DNA from: Nymphaea colorata
Lineage: Eukaryota > Streptophyta > Magnoliopsida > Nymphaeales > Nymphaeaceae
Assembly: GCF_008831285.2 (NCBI RefSeq)
Contig: NC_045149.1
Span: 18,181,035 to 18,245,034, forward strand
DNA: 64,000 nt
Direction: 5' to 3'
Shown here: one piece after another, positions 1-13,546 of the stretch
Numbering within the stretch: position 1 is the first letter of the stretch
Layout of the letters: each line of letters opens with the position of its first letter
Program-made: the position numbers and the translations under genes
Notes under the pieces: generated by a model
Databases searched by the model: none
Told to the model about the DNA's origin: nothing
Seen by the model: the letters and a program-made list of their open reading frames with translations, nothing else

Positions 1-58
1 TCATATTTGTTAATATAAGTACATGAAAATTTCATTGAGTTCATGATCAAATTGGCAG

Positions 59-2984
59 GACGCTGGCGAATCTGTGAACGAGAAAGAGGCCAAGAGACTG
101 GCGACTAAACGAAGAAATCGAGCAGCTGAGATCCACAATCTCTCTGAGAGGGTATGCATGATCTTGATTGTTATTACTAATCTTTAGATAATCAAACGCA
201 GGTGCATTCTTTTGTTTCTTGCTATCCAAATTTTGCAGTTTGGCAAGCCCTAGCTTTCTCCAAGTACAGTAATACTGAGGCTGCAAGCATTGGATTTGTC
301 ATAACACTGTTATGAACAAAGTTCAGGAACTATGAAGTTCCTATTCTTAGTAGATGTGCATGTCTCTATTGGGAGTATTAGAGTTCATGGTCATGTTCTT
401 AATTGACATGACATTTATAAGTTCAACTTACTATCTTTGAATAGATGTTACCAACTGCTAATTAAGTCTTAATGTTCGAGCTCATCACCTTCATGGGCCA
501 TCCTAATGGAACCCCATCTGGAATGGACCCTATGATGCTGGGACATGCACATGACTGTTTTTATGAGGGCATATTTGATGAGGAGGATATTCTTCACCAT
601 GTTCCATGGTATCATATCCTCCCCATTTCAAAGTTCTTAAAGAGCGCATAATTGAGCACTTATATATGATCACCATGGCATCATTATCATTGATAATGAC
701 ATTCTAATTGGCGTATACGCAAACTTTTTCATTATGTCACCAAACTTTTTCATTGTTGCAGAGGCGAAGAGACAGAATCAATGAGAAGATGAGAGCATTG
801 CAGGAATTGATACCTAGGTGCAACAAGGTAAGGATTTATTCTCACAAAATTCACGATATTCGGGGTTTGATCTTATCCTGGCGCCTTGGTTATGGCAGTG
901 CGACCTAACTATCCAGCTATCTCATTTGATCTCTACTTCATATACTTGCACGTATCAATCAAATGTTTACTTGTTGGGACATGAGTTTTCTAGTCATTGT
1001 CATCTTCATGAAGAATCTTAATCCATTGGATACATACATGCAGTGGGAGACAATCCATGGTCTGCCCGTATAGCTATTGAGGAGCCCAAATGTTCTGGCT
1101 AAGGGGCACCAATATGCAAATGAAGAAAATGTTCATGAAATATCAACATGAAAATATGAATTTTCTGTGGGTCTGTGTAGACAATTGCCCCCACGGTGTC
1201 GACACCTGCCTCCACCCCTGGCAAGTGCAACTGTAAATTTATAGTGTAGAGGGAGCAAAACGACCATCTCTGAGATTTATGTCCTAAGTATTTTGGCAAG
1301 TCATTGAAGACTTGTGGCTCCACACTTGGTAGTCCATTATTTATACCTATCCTGCAAAGTTGATGGCACAGAGACCTATTATTACACCAAGCGCTGACCC
1401 ACTTGGTTGCTTGGTCCTCTACAATGTGGGTCTGCCCATGTATGATATTTATCTGTAGATTCTTACGTGTCTTCATTTTGCTTGATTTTTTGCAGTCTGA
1501 CAAAGCCTCAATGCTGGATGAGGCGATTGAGTATCTAAAGTCTCTACAAATGCAAGTGCAGGTTCGTTCCCACCCTTTGAAAGCCGAACTCATGAGACAA
1601 TATAGAAGCAAAGTTAGACTCATAAATCATGAAAGGAATCCAAACTTGATTGGATAACTATTTCAGATTACCTTGAAGTGCACACTTGAAATTTACTAAA
1701 TTCATATGAGTAACATGTCACTACTTGGGACATGACATGATTTACCTCTTGGCTAGAAACAACATGAATAAATAGCCAAGAATCGCTTTCATGATTTATT
1801 TCTTTCAACTAAAAGAGTTAGAATAAGAAGAGTTCGTGCTCCATTGTCATGGATTAGTGAAGATCATTAGGATTAGTTTGGAAGGGTGTGCCAAGAACTT
1901 GCATCTGAATAACTCTAGTTACATTATTGTGAAGCAGATGATGTCAATGGGATGCGGCTTGCCTCCGATGATGTACCCTGGACAATGCTTGCCTCCCATG
2001 GCCATGGGCATGGGCATGGGCATGGGGATGGGGATGGTTGCAGGTTCGTCGCGCCCAATGCTGCCCTTTCCACCCGTCATGCCTGGGTTGGCGGTTCCGA
2101 GCCCCGGCACCAGCCCTCTGTACCCAAGTCTCCCAATGCCAGGAGTCCACATGCAAGTTCCACTATGCGCCAAGACCGAGCAGATGAGCACTCCTTTAGA
2201 CCCACTGCTGAACCCAGCTCAGCCTACAACTCTGGCAGAATACCAACAATACTTGAGCCAGTTCCACATGGCAGCACCACCAAGAGTATGCACTTAAGCT
2301 TGAATAACTTTATCACTTTGAGAATCATGCTACTTGTGTGCCTGCTTTGGCACAACTAATAGATCATAAGGCAATACCAGATATGTCAGACCATTCTAGG
2401 TGGGTCCAAACCCACCCAGGTCATCCTAGGGCCTATGGCTGCTTTAATGGGCTTATTAGTGGCACGGGGAGCCGACGTCCATAGAAATCGAATCAGAGCA
2501 GGTTCCATGCCGAGGGTCAATGAGAACATGACATGTTTGTGATTGGCAGAATATGCTATCATGGAATATAAACATATCTGCTGACATTGTGAAGTTGGTG
2601 GGTCACCAAGGTGGTCCATATGAGGCATTATGCACTATGATGTTATGTTTCAAAAGCAAATGGGCACATGATGTAGGTCCTACAGAGCCCAAGTCCATCC
2701 ACCTCATTTATTCAGTTATCCCTTCATGGCTACAATTCTTATCAGGATTGATGGTGCCCATCTATATGTCCCAAATGAACCCACTAGATTCTTACTTGAT
2801 AATGATACATCACTAGAATTATATGATATGAGGTCATCATGTTAGTGTCTCCATTCTCATTCATTCATTTTTCTCCCAAAGTTGCATTTAGGAAGCCTAA
2901 TCTAATATATTCTTGTGGCAGGTGTCATTACCACCAAATACAAATGCTGTCAGAAATGAAGAGCCTCCTCCTAGCAGTCAATGA
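59..2984 (+). CDS. PIF1: PIF1-like phytochrome-interacting bHLH transcription factor, C-terminal part (5' end outside window)
   Basis: PIFs are nuclear bHLH factors that bind G-box DNA and are degraded after binding light-activated phytochrome. Coding exons read as 59-151, 762-827, 1496-1561, 1938-2285 and 2922-2984. All junctions are phase 0, giving 211 residues and a TGA stop. The bHLH domain starts in the first exon. Its basic region reads [15 protein letters not shown], with the His, Glu and Arg needed for E/G-box contact. The two following exons are both 66 nt, as is typical of PIF genes. After helix 2 comes VQMMSMGCG then PPMMYPG, which is closest in my memory to PIF1/PIL5; PIF3 and PIF4 differ there. 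A Met-Gly run and a Pro-rich tail ending in PPSSQ follow. The last junction (AGA at 2285 to GTG at 2922) restores an open frame that otherwise stops at 2297. The phytochrome-binding N-terminal motif lies before the window, so assignment to PIF1 rather than another PIF rests on the C-terminal half. Confidence 0.88.
2001..2037 (+). repeat. Coding hexanucleotide repeat (CATGGG-type) in the PIF gene
   Basis: Tandem ATGGGC/ATGGGG units lie inside PIF exon 1938-2285 and encode an alternating Met-Gly run of about six pairs. The 6-bp period keeps the frame whatever the unit number. Two units carry G instead of C, so the tract is interrupted. Confidence 0.85.
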
Positions 2985-3581
2985 GGTAACATTAAGATCT
3001 AGAGAAAGAGAGATCTTCTGCAGTGCTGTTCATCATATAAATTTGATGAAACTATGACAGTGGTGTTAATTATTGTTAATTTGGTGAAATGGTTTTAGGT
3101 TAAAGGGAAGGAAGAGGGTTGCTTTTGAAGAGGCACCACAAGAAATTTTGTTCATACCAAAGTTGGTAGCATGCTAGGTCATCTGGGTTGTGTAATTTAT
3201 TTATATTATTGAAGTAACTTAGATGTACCCTTTTTTGTCCTTTTTGCTTTATTTTTTCCCCTTTGTTTATATTATATATACAGATATAAATTTATAGTAG
3301 GTTAGTTTTTTTGCAATAGTGAATGCTGGTCTAATAATAACAAGGGTTTGGTGCTAAAGTGTGTCCATGTGTTGCTAGTGCATTCTAATCAATTAGTGGT
3401 TCTCTCAGTTCTCCCTGTCCAAAGTACAACATATTAGCACATTTTGTGATCTATCCAGCATGAATTGGGCAATCAGCTGACAATAAGAAAATCAAAGCAG
3501 ACGCAGTACATCTGCCACAGTCAAGTTTTCGTTCAAGACCAAATGTGGTTGATTTGGAAGGAGGGTTTATCAATTTTATTT

Positions 3582-3584
<3 letters not shown>

Positions 3585-3626
<42 letters not shown>
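3585..3626. repeat. (CT)n(CA)n microsatellite
   Basis: About 15 CT units are followed directly by about 6 CA units, in the 3' flank of the PIF gene. Confidence 0.9.
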
Positions 3627-5031
3627 TATTAAACTTGTAAAGCTGGCAAATGAATGGTAAAAATTCTCCTTCTCTTCTGAACTAAGAAAAGTCTCTCCTG
3701 CTACTTCCCTATAGTAGTTGAGAAAAGGTCCATGCCATAGCAAACCTTTCAACAGAGTGGTTAAGCAATTGAGGTTAGTTTAACAACTTAATTTTTCCTT
3801 CATGTTCACTCCACCTATTGCAGTGGTATGCTCTTTTTACTAACCCTTTCACAATCTACATGTTCTTGTGATCACTTAATGGTGAAACATTTTTTGGAAG
3901 TGATAATCTCTTTTGGGTGTAAGCCCACACTTGAAATTGAATTTTGTAGAAATGAGAGAGACGAAGAGAAACAATCGAACTTTGTAAACACCAATTACAT
4001 GGTTGGGCCTAAGCCCACGAGCAAACCTTATCATTCATACACCATGATCGACGTTACAGCAGTGCTATATAAGCACAACGACAACTGCCTTCCACAAAAC
4101 ACGGGGGAGATAAAGGCAACCAACAAGGGATACAGAAAATAAAAAGCGAGGATATCGTGTATCTCAACTTACAACAAGGCAAGGAGGTCACTATAGATAC
4201 AATCACTCACAAGCAAACCTATCGTGCCATTTCTCAACAGTCCGTGTAAGGAATCAGGAATAGTAACGCTCTGTTACTGTCCCATGAACTTGCCCAAAAA
4301 CTGAGATAAATTTATAAGACGTTGTAATAATTATCCCATGAATTTGCTCTATTTTTGGGGCAGATTTATAAGGACGATAACAATGTGTTGCTGTTGTCAA
4401 ACATCCCTTAAGGAACTAAGGTGTGGACATTGTTGCTGGCATCGGTTTTGATATCATTTCTGTTTGCTGGTTAACAAGGCATATTCGCTGATACACGTAG
4501 GGCTTGTATCGAGCTGACTTTTCTCTTAATATTTCATTTACTTACTGCATCATTAAACGCGTGTAAATTTTATGATCAGTACCAGCCAGAAATATTTAAA
4601 TTTGCATTTGATTACACGACCAACTAGAAACTTGCCCAACTAATGAAATGATCATCATATATATTTGAAGGACAAAGTGCAAAACTTATTTGAACTTTTA
4701 TGTATAATCAGTTTTGTGATACCCCCTGGTTTGGTAATAAGAGGGATACCAACTTTGAACTTTGTTAGTAAGTTCCGGATTTTCCTAACTAATCCCACCA
4801 ATTTGTGTTGATTAATCCAATACGGATCCCTACTCCCACACCTCAGATCTTACAATGAACCGCATGAAACCAAAGAGGCCAACGTAGTTGGTAGGTCTTC
4901 TATTCTTCCAATTTGTCCGAACTCCCAGTCCCAGCGCATAAATAAAACCAAACCCATCTCACTCCGGTTACTCAAGAAACGCGGCTACCACCTCCTTTTA
5001 TATACAATTTGAACCTTTTGGTGACCCCTTT

Positions 5032-5033
<2 letters not shown>

Positions 5034-5104
<71 letters not shown>
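5034..5104. repeat. Compound (CT)n(AT)n microsatellite
   Basis: A CT run passes directly into about 20 AT units, then TATGTATG. It lies upstream of the SERINC gene. Confidence 0.9.
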
Positions 5105-5113
<9 letters not shown>

Positions 5114-5840
5114 GGGACACACACATAGACACATACTATGAATTTGAGCTCAGCAGTACTTACCTAAGTATGTATATGAATAGGCAATCATTTACTTGCA
5201 AAGCCCTGCGCATGTCATGCCACTGAACCACAAATGCGGTCCTCCATTAATCGGATTGGCTTGTGCAGTCATGATTCCCTGTTTGTCAACATGCAGTAGT
5301 AAGTTAAGCTAAGTCGATGAGTTTCATGGGGATTTTTCAAAGAAAAGCTAAGAATTATGAGGTCAAATCTATGTCGAGAAATGAATGAGGAGTTAGGGGT
5401 AGGCTGAGCTCTATGAGAGTGTGGTAAAGGATGCACTTCAAGTATGGGATTTTTTCTTTGTTTTCTATTTGAAGCGCTTTTAAGTTGACAGGCACGAAAT
5501 TATCCAGAAAATATGTAGTTTTGTGAAATATAAGCCAGCCAGGAGCATCTTTTGAATCCTTTTTGAATTTCTCGACAGGCAGAAGCACGGAACAGTTATT
5601 GAATCTTGCATGTTAGTGATGCAAATTTGATAGAAAGATTCACTTACAAGTAATTGATTATCGAGAAATCATACACACATTTTTCTTACTCCGAAAGTCC
5701 GATTTCATTTGTCGTAATTTCAGATTAGTCCATGAGAAAACACAATTGAGAATCTTGAGCAGCCATCCCAGAAGAGAGAGCCAGAGAAGGGAACGTATTA
5801 AAAGCAGAGTGGGTGTGCGCGTGTGCGAGAGAGAGGGAGA

Positions 5841-6213
5841 GAGAGGAGCTACCCTCGAGTAATTGAGAGCACGCCTTCAGAAAGAGAGGAGCTACCTCCG
5901 AGTTATTCTTAATACGCCTTCATTCTTTGAAACCAAGAGCACCATCACGTCATCCCACATTCTTACAATCAATTTCAAAGAAGTGAGTTTGTTCTTGTAC
6001 TGTGTGTGTGTCTGCGAACTTGTGTCTGTGCTTTCTTTAGCGTAGTTTACGTATATTCCTAAAGTATAGCCATCTCTGTCATTGAGCATAACTTCGGCCT
6101 GCTGTTTTCTGCTGTTTTATGTCGATTCTGATTCATCTCGGTTCGTTGTTTGATCGTGTTCCCCGGATTTTAATTTGTTGGTATCTCTTATTTCGATCAT
6201 CAGATCTGTCAAA
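5841..6213 (+). promoter_or_regulatory. Probable 5'UTR of the SERINC gene, with an intron and a 43-bp tandem duplication
   Basis: A GA-rich leader precedes the SERINC start. A block beginning GAGAGGAGCTACC occurs at 5841 and again, diverged, at 5884 (43-bp period). A good donor follows 5982 (AA/GTGAGT) and an acceptor CAG ends at 6203. A leader intron of 5983-6203 would place the next exon 10 nt before the ATG at 6214. The transcription start cannot be seen. Confidence 0.5.
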
Positions 6214-9200
6214 ATGGAGGATACCATCGTAAATGTCCGAGACAAGGGAGAAAATGTCCTGAGTTCGGAGGCAGTTCGTTCGGATGGCAACGGGGGTGAT
6301 GGCGGAAGGTTGTTGCACTACGCAGTGGAGACGAAGAGAGCATTGAAGGCGAGATTTGCCTACGGATTTATTTTCTTTTTGACGAACTTACTGGCTTGGG
6401 TTGTCCGGGATTATGGGCACCCTGTTACCGCGAAGCTCCATTGTAGGTCTCTCTGTTTCTATTTCTTCCGGTCTTCTCTTTTCCTCCCCATCGAATGTAG
6501 TGTTGTGATTGATGAAGACACTTGCAAGCTTTTTCCGGAAATTTTCAACGGAGTTCCAACATTTTACCTACAATTTTCAAGGAAGGACCTTCTATTTTTT
6601 AATTTTTGATATTGCCTATATCCTAGGAAGACATTATTATTATTATTAATTATTATTATTATTATTACTTTTCAAATAATACGCAGGCCATAGTTAGGCT
6701 GATCGAAATACTTCGTGGTGAGTTAAAAAAAAATTATTGTTGGGTTCAAACTATAGTTTGAAAATTTTAACATGAACCAAAATATATTTTTTTCAAAATC
6801 GGTTAAATTAATTTTTTTAAAAGAGAGGATGTGAGAAGATGGTTCCTGCTGCCCCCTGGGATGAGAGCATGCTGTTTATTATGATTTCCTCAGCAACGGC
6901 GAAAGGCGTGGCTGTGGCCTTTCACCATCACAAGGTCATAAAATCCAAGTTGAAACCAGTAGTCCGCCCCTTTAAATTAAGCTAAATGTGGCAATATCGT
7001 ATAAGAAAAGATTGAGGTTGATCCCATTTCCAGGTTTTGCTTTTAACTAATGGTCTCCACCCGTCTCAGACACGAACTTCTTTTCCACTATTTCTTTTAC
7101 CATCTTAATGGTCTAAGCTATAGCTGATGTAGTAATTTAATGGCAAAAGAGTAAACAGTTCTTCATTTCCTCTGCAGATCTAAAAGAATGTCACACTGGA
7201 AAAGAGTGTCTTCATACGGAAGCAGTTCTTCGTGTAAGCCTTGGATGCTTTGTATCTTTGACAAATATGAGGACGAATCACTGTATCTCATTTCTACAAG
7301 TTGGGTTGATGCGACACAATGAATTTACTGGTCTTGCATCAACTTAGGGCTATGTATATGTACAGATCCAGTTGAGTTACTTCGTTCACAACTTATACAA
7401 GTTGCAATCACAAATAATATTGATACAGTTTAATCATACAGAAACTTGTTCTTAGAGCGTCCAACCTTGACAAACGTTCAGATTTTCTTTTTCTGCATGT
7501 TCTTAACGACATTTACAGCAAGAAAGTTGCATTACGTCTCTCATTTATGGCATTCTGGGTGGTGGTTCCTGAAGTTTGTCATATGGATTTCATTGATGCT
7601 GATCCCTTTCTTCATTCCTTCAGGTTTTATTCAGATATACGGTGCGTAGAGACAAAAAGCATCTTCCGATATTTATTTTCTACTGATATCATCCGGTTCA
7701 GTGTTACTGAATATTCCCAAACTAAATGTTTATTGTCATTTTCTCCTGTTCATTTATGATCCTGTTGCAGGAGAAGTAGCACGTCTTGGTGCAGGGTACG
7801 CAATTGCAGTCCTTCATTCAGTTTGCGGGCAGTATGATAGCTTTGTTATGTCCTTCTCTTTCTGATTACATCTACATGTCACATGTGTATGTAATTAAGT
7901 TAGTTAGACATAATCTGATTTAGTCACAGGAATACGATCTTCAATTTGTAATTATGATTTTTGTCCTCTACATGAAAATTGATATGCAGTCGCTTGCTTC
8001 TATTATCTAGCTGCTATTTGCTTTTCCACTGACCAACCAACATTTAGGCACAGTAAAGAGTTGAGCCATTTATTACAAACTAGCAAACACATTTGAGATT
8101 TGAAGCAGTTTAAATCATTTGCTGAACTAGCCACTGTTCGGAACTAATACTGCTCTGAACCAAGCAAGCTTTAGGGTTGAAATTTTGATCTGGTTAAATC
8201 GAAGTCTGTAAAAGTCCAGTAAAAAATCGTGGAACTCCTTCTAGGTGAAATTAACCTTTATAAGTTGACGTCACCCGGTTTCAAATCCTGGACTCAGTTT
8301 GGGTCTTCTGAGCAAACCCATTGAACTCATAAATGTTCATGGCTCCAAGAAAGTTCTTCCTATTTTTTCCCGACTTATGTTCTGATTTGTTTTTATGTAC
8401 GCTGGAAATTTCACGTTCGTTAGAAGTTTAGTTGCCTGGTCTATACGCTATGACCATCTTTTGTTACAATTTTTTTCATTACAATTTATGACATGTTATT
8501 TTTCAATCTCGCCAAACTTGAGGCTGTTATTATTTATTAATTGTTGGTGTCGTGCATCTTAAATATCAATAGCATGAAAGTGAAGAGCGAGAATCATCTG
8601 TGCTTCTATATACATTTCATAGTCAGCACTAGACGACTTCTTAAGAGATGATTTAGTAGCAGGTGACATTCTTCAAGTGTGATTTTTACAGGATATTTCT
8701 TCTCGTCCAATTGATAAGTGTGATTCACTTCATCCTCTGGTGGAACAGATGTTGCATGCCAGAAGATGAGTTAAAATACAGGTATGATCAGCATTATCCT
8801 CTTGATTATTTGGTTTTATGTGACTTTCTCTTAGCCTCTTTGACCATTCCTGTCGTTCTTCATCATTTATAGTTGAACTTTCAGCTTGATGTTTCGAACT
8901 GTAGGTGGACAGCCTAATGTCTTTGCTATCTTTATTTTGAACAGTTGAACTTGTATTAACAATTACAAGTTCGTTATGTGAATCCTTCTGTTTAACGATT
9001 GAAGTTGTCTCTTTTCTCTTCTGGCTCTGTTGCAAATCTTGTACAGCAATTTAACCATATATAATTGCAGCTGCTTCATGGGGTTATTCATAGCAACCGT
9101 TTCATATATTGCTGCTCTATGTGGAATTTTTCTGATGTACCTGTGGTTTGCTGGAGGATCTTCGTTTCTTCTCAACATATTTTTCATTACATGGACCCTT

Positions 9201-11085
9201 GTCTTTCTTAAAGCAATGATGATCGTGTCCTTACATTCCAAGGTATGTGAATGTAGAACTTGATTCATCATATTCCCACGTTTGAATTTCCTAAAACATT
9301 CTCCATCAGTTTTATTATTTTGCATGCTTCAGTTGCTAACTTTGATGTGTGTATTCAAATGACAGGTTAATACAGGTCTTTTATCTTCCGGGATCATGGG
9401 TTTTTACATTGTCTTTCTCTGTTGGTCTGCTATTAGAAGGTGTGTGCTTTCCCCAACATTATATATGTGTGTATGTGTGAATACGGATACCACCTTGTCA
9501 TCTAGTGCTACTTGCCCTTCATGTATGTCACATTCTTCACGCTGTCTGCAAACTTGACATTGGATGACAGTGCTCTTCAATCAATGGACTAGAAAAAACA
9601 CATTTTCTTTCATTTGTTCTTTCCTTCAGAAACGGCTGTCTATATTCGTTGGCAGTATAGTGTTCCTGAGGGCTTATGTTACTAAATCTGCTTCAAGCTT
9701 GCCTAAGCACATGGATTTTCTTTTTGATTTTTCGTTGATAAGCTTGTTGACATGCTAGCTACTTTATGTTAATGCGAGGTGTTTAAAGAGAAGTCGATAC
9801 ATTTTTTACCCTCACTTTCTGCGCTATGAATGGTTTTGCAGTGAACCTATCGATGAGAGATCCAACAGCAGAAAGCAAGATTATTGGAGTGGTGATTGGA
9901 CTACCATTGTTGTAAGACATGTGCTCTTTAATTATGTCCATATGCATCTAAGCACGCATACATTTGTCCACCTATGGTCACCTCAAGTATTGTAAAACTT
10001 CACCCAGTGTTTCTATCAAGAGCGATTAGAATTTTGTATGAAATAGAAGTAAAGAGGAAAACTAAACGTACTTTTGTTCTGACTGTTTTGAGCCGAAATT
10101 GTCTACTTCAGAAATGATCTTATAGTACATTTTTGTAAAGTCATTTCAGGTTTCTGTTAAACGTATCTTTAAATTTGAACTCGTTGTCTGATAATTTCTT
10201 TTATCTTGACCGTTTCCGTGCTTCAACAGAAGCTCCTGTAGGTTGTTTACATGTTTGTCTTCTTGGTGCTTTTTTCCCAGAGCTTTTTATTTGCTGTTTG
10301 TGCAATTGTCCTGGCAACATTCTCCACAGGGATTGATTCAAATTCCTTTCAGGTGAATTTCTTCAATGATTAGGAAAAGAGTTCTCTGTGAGTCTCTGCC
10401 AGGCGTCACTTTGGTAGAGACAGCAATTGATAGATGAGGCTCGCTAATGGATTGTTCTTTTTTGCAGTTTCTCAAGGATGAAGTTCAGAAGGAAGATGAT
10501 GTACCTTACAAATATGGGTTTTTTCATGCCATATTTTCTCTGGGTGCTATGTACTTTGCAATGTTGTTCGTCAGTTGGGATCTTAAACATTCAATAAAGA
10601 AGTAAGAAACTCTTGGACGTAACATCCTCCTGTTTCTCAATACTGGTTGAGGCAGAAACAAGAAATCTTGTTTGGTTTCCATGTTATCTGCTTGGAATTT
10701 TGTTTCTACAAAATAACATTGCAGAGCTTTTTCTTGGTGGACTTATCAGATGGAGCATTGATGTTGGTTGGGCAAGCACCTGGGTGAAAATTGTCAATGA
10801 GTGGTTTGCTGCTACCATATACTGTAAGATAACAATTAAGCTATTTACTTTTAGAAGTTGACAACCCACCTGCTAATCACCCGCTATTTTTCCTCTCAGC
10901 ATTTGAATATTCATGATCAAGTTCTTGAACTAACGGGATATTGATTCAGTAAATGGGCATCTAAATGAATCTTGATTTTCAGATTAATGTATTGACCTTT
11001 ATATTAAGCAGTGTGGACGCTTGTCTCTCCGCTGGCAAAGAAGCATTGCAATGGCTCTGCCGTCGATGTGCAAGACGCGGTTTGA
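6214..11085 (+). CDS. Serine incorporator (SERINC/TMS1) family multi-pass membrane protein
   Basis: SERINC/TDE1 proteins are polytopic membrane proteins of the endomembrane system linked to serine-derived lipids; their plant role is not settled. Twelve coding exons in consistent phase: 6214-6442, 7178-7251, 7482-7641, 7771-7795, 8692-8781, 9071-9242, 9366-9439, 9842-9911, 10281-10352, 10468-10601, 10750-10823 and 11012-11085, giving 415 residues, a normal plant length. Family marks include VLRVSLGCF (end of exon 2), LWHSGWWFLKFV and IPSGFIQIYGEVA (exons 3-4), LVQLISVIHFILWWN (exon 5), the hydrophobic exon 6, GIMGFYIVFLCWSAIRSEP (exons 7-8), YKYGFFHAIFSLGAMY (exon 10) and WASTWVKIVNEWFAA (exon 11). 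About ten hydrophobic segments are visible. The ATG at 6214 starts MEDTIVNVRDKG; an in-frame ATG at 6175 falls in the probable leader intron. The tail after WTLVSPL is unlike other plant members. The exon 4 call (25 nt) rests on phase and the GEVARLGAG match. Confidence 0.9.
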
Positions 11086-12039
11086 CTCGGTATCGTACAC
11101 AAGCGCCCAGTTTGCACCACCAGCAGAATATACTGATCGCCTGTATTACTTCGTTAATTTTCTTCTTCTTCCTGTCTTTCGGAATGAAGGTATATACATG
11201 ATACGTTTCTCCATAAAGCTCTGTTGCTGTGCCTGGAAATGAGAAAATTCCCACCCGAAAAACCAAAACAAAATTACGCGTGAGAAACTTCTCAGACAGA
11301 AGTTCGCTTTTTGGAAATTTTTAATTTCTCGGGACATGAAAAAGCCCATCGGAGAAAATGTGAAAAAATTATTATTACTGTAACTCAGTAACAGTTGAAT
11401 CTGAATCAGTTTCGTGAAGTATATCAGCAGACAGCAAAGTACCAATTGGCAGATCAATCTGTATTGCGAGACTTTATTGAACTCATTCATAGATCTTTTA
11501 GATGCGTTGAGTGACAACTGCGATATAGTTCTAGTTGGCAGATTTTTTTTTTTTATTTCAACTTCAAAACATGAAAAAAGAAGAAGAAAAAACTTGCTTT
11601 CTTCATGATAAAACAGAAAACTTTGCTATATATTTCACGTGACCCACGATTCAGTTTATGCTTCACATTAAGCGTTTCTCTGAGTTTGGGCACCTAAATC
11701 TTGGAAATTCACTCTTAGATCAGTTTGTTTGGACGTGTAAATAAGTGTCTATGGTGATCAAACACTCGACGAACTACAAATTTCTTTATTGCATCAACGA
11801 AAAGAACTGAACTAACTAAGAATAAGGTATTTTTACGTGATGGCTATATTCATTCAGTTGATGTGTAATAAAAGCATAAAAAAAAAACAGTTTTAGCATG
11901 CAATTGGGCTGCAATTTCTTGTCATCACCATCCTTGGCCTTCATGGCTTGATGAAAGGTCATAACCACCTTTATTAATCAGTCAAAAAGAGAAAAAGCAT
12001 GGTTCTCAAAATAACATTCAATTGCATGGCAAGAAAAAG

Positions 12040-12040
<1 letters not shown>

Positions 12041-12119
<79 letters not shown>

Positions 12120-12124
12120 TATAT
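12041..12124. repeat. Compound (CT)n(AT)n microsatellite
   Basis: About nine CT units are followed by more than 25 AT units with one phase slip. The order is the same as in the 5034-5104 repeat. Confidence 0.9.
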
Positions 12125-13546
12125 AAGAGAAAGAGAGTACAGTTCAATGTTGTCGTGTGTCTGATAGCTAAAATTTAAAAATTTGTTGCCAAAAAATAAT
12201 TATGAAATTCACATTAATCACAATTTATAAAGCAACGACTTATAGTATTTTTTTTAGCAAAGTACTTCAACTATATGTCATACAGCATTGACTTATATAT
12301 ATACATATATATATATATATTTATATGTGTGTGTGCCAAATGGCTAAATATTTAAAAAGTATAGCTGAATGCACCATAAATAATTGCAAAAACACCATAA
12401 ATTGTCAGTCAGTGCTTCCGTTGCATAGTGTTTTTAGGGACTTTTTTTAAATAATATACATATTTATATATAGTCTGTCCCAAAATCTTGTACTTTGGAT
12501 GGAACTGTCTTTGGTACTCATGGTTCAGCCGGCAGGTTAGCTGCAGCTAGCTAGCTATGGAGCCCAAAATTCGCGATGTCAATAGATTGGATCATATCAA
12601 CATATGTCATATCCTACCTTATTGCTTAACCTGGCCTATGGTTGTAGCCAGGTTTGAATATTAAGGTACCCCACCGCATCAGAATTTACGCGTATTCGGA
12701 TCCGTATGTCTGTCAAAGGATCCGGCACTGTATGCAAATATAATTGTCAAATGAATGTGAATTTTTTTTAATCGAATCTGACTACTTAAATTCAGATTAA
12801 TTGGATCACAGTCTAAATTATCACGTTAAAGGTGAGAATCTAAATCCAAATATTTTCGCTAATTTATTCTCAAACATTCACACATTTATTAAAGTTGGTT
12901 GTGACATGGCTTCAGTGTGACGAGTTTATCCAAACCTTGGGTTTGCTTTTTGAAACATGTTGGTATGGAGTGGCCCCAAATGAGGTCCTTTTTCTCTAAA
13001 GCAAACGTGACTTTCAACTCCTTTACGCCCAAGAAAAGTGCAATTAGGTGCCACACAAAAAGTTTGGCAAAAAAGCAACAAATTAACTTTTAAGATGTTG
13101 CTGTCTCAGATCCAAAACGGTTCGGATTTCGATCAGCTAAATACATATTCAGATATATATGAGGAATTATTATGGACAAACTTGAATTCTTAGATTGGTA
13201 AGTTTAGGTCCAAAAATTTGACCAAGGAACATGTATAAATGCGTATGTGATGCATGACAAAATTAAAGATCAAATTCATGAGATCCTAAAGTATGAATCA
13301 TAAGCGAAAGCCTACATTGAAACCCTCAATTTGATAAATTTCAGATTTCGAACTGAAGCTATTGCAATGTGATCTTTTGTATTGAATGACATATTAAGTG
13401 CGCCATTTCCGGGCATGGATAACAAGATCGAGGACCACTCTGTGAAAGTGTGCATTATCTCTTGCATCCAAAGAATCCTACATATATTCGATTTGATTTT
13501 TTTTTCTTTATAGAAGATCTAAAATCTTATGGTTCAAAATAGAAGG

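Larger units (their letters stand above)
2985..5840. other. Intergenic region between PIF and SERINC genes
   Basis: No coding gene is supported. The first few hundred bases are probably the PIF 3'UTR. The rest is AT-rich. It holds a (CT)n(CA)n microsatellite at 3585-3626 and a (CT)n(AT)n microsatellite at 5034-5104. The open frame at 3828-4142 (104 codons) has no recognisable domain. The last few hundred bases should contain the SERINC promoter. Confidence 0.6.

Noticed and set aside
1099-1623. 174-codon minus-strand frame
   Set aside because: It is antisense to a PIF intron and the conserved 66-nt exon 1496-1561; it arises by chance.
2390-2440. GGTGGGTCC/CCCACCC hairpin in a PIF intron
   Set aside because: Short GC stem with no repeat borders or conservation evidence; likely chance or an old repeat scrap.
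8240-8330. TTTCAAATCCTGG resembling a tRNA B box inside a SERINC intron
   Set aside because: No A box at proper distance and no cloverleaf; no tRNA gene was found anywhere in the window.
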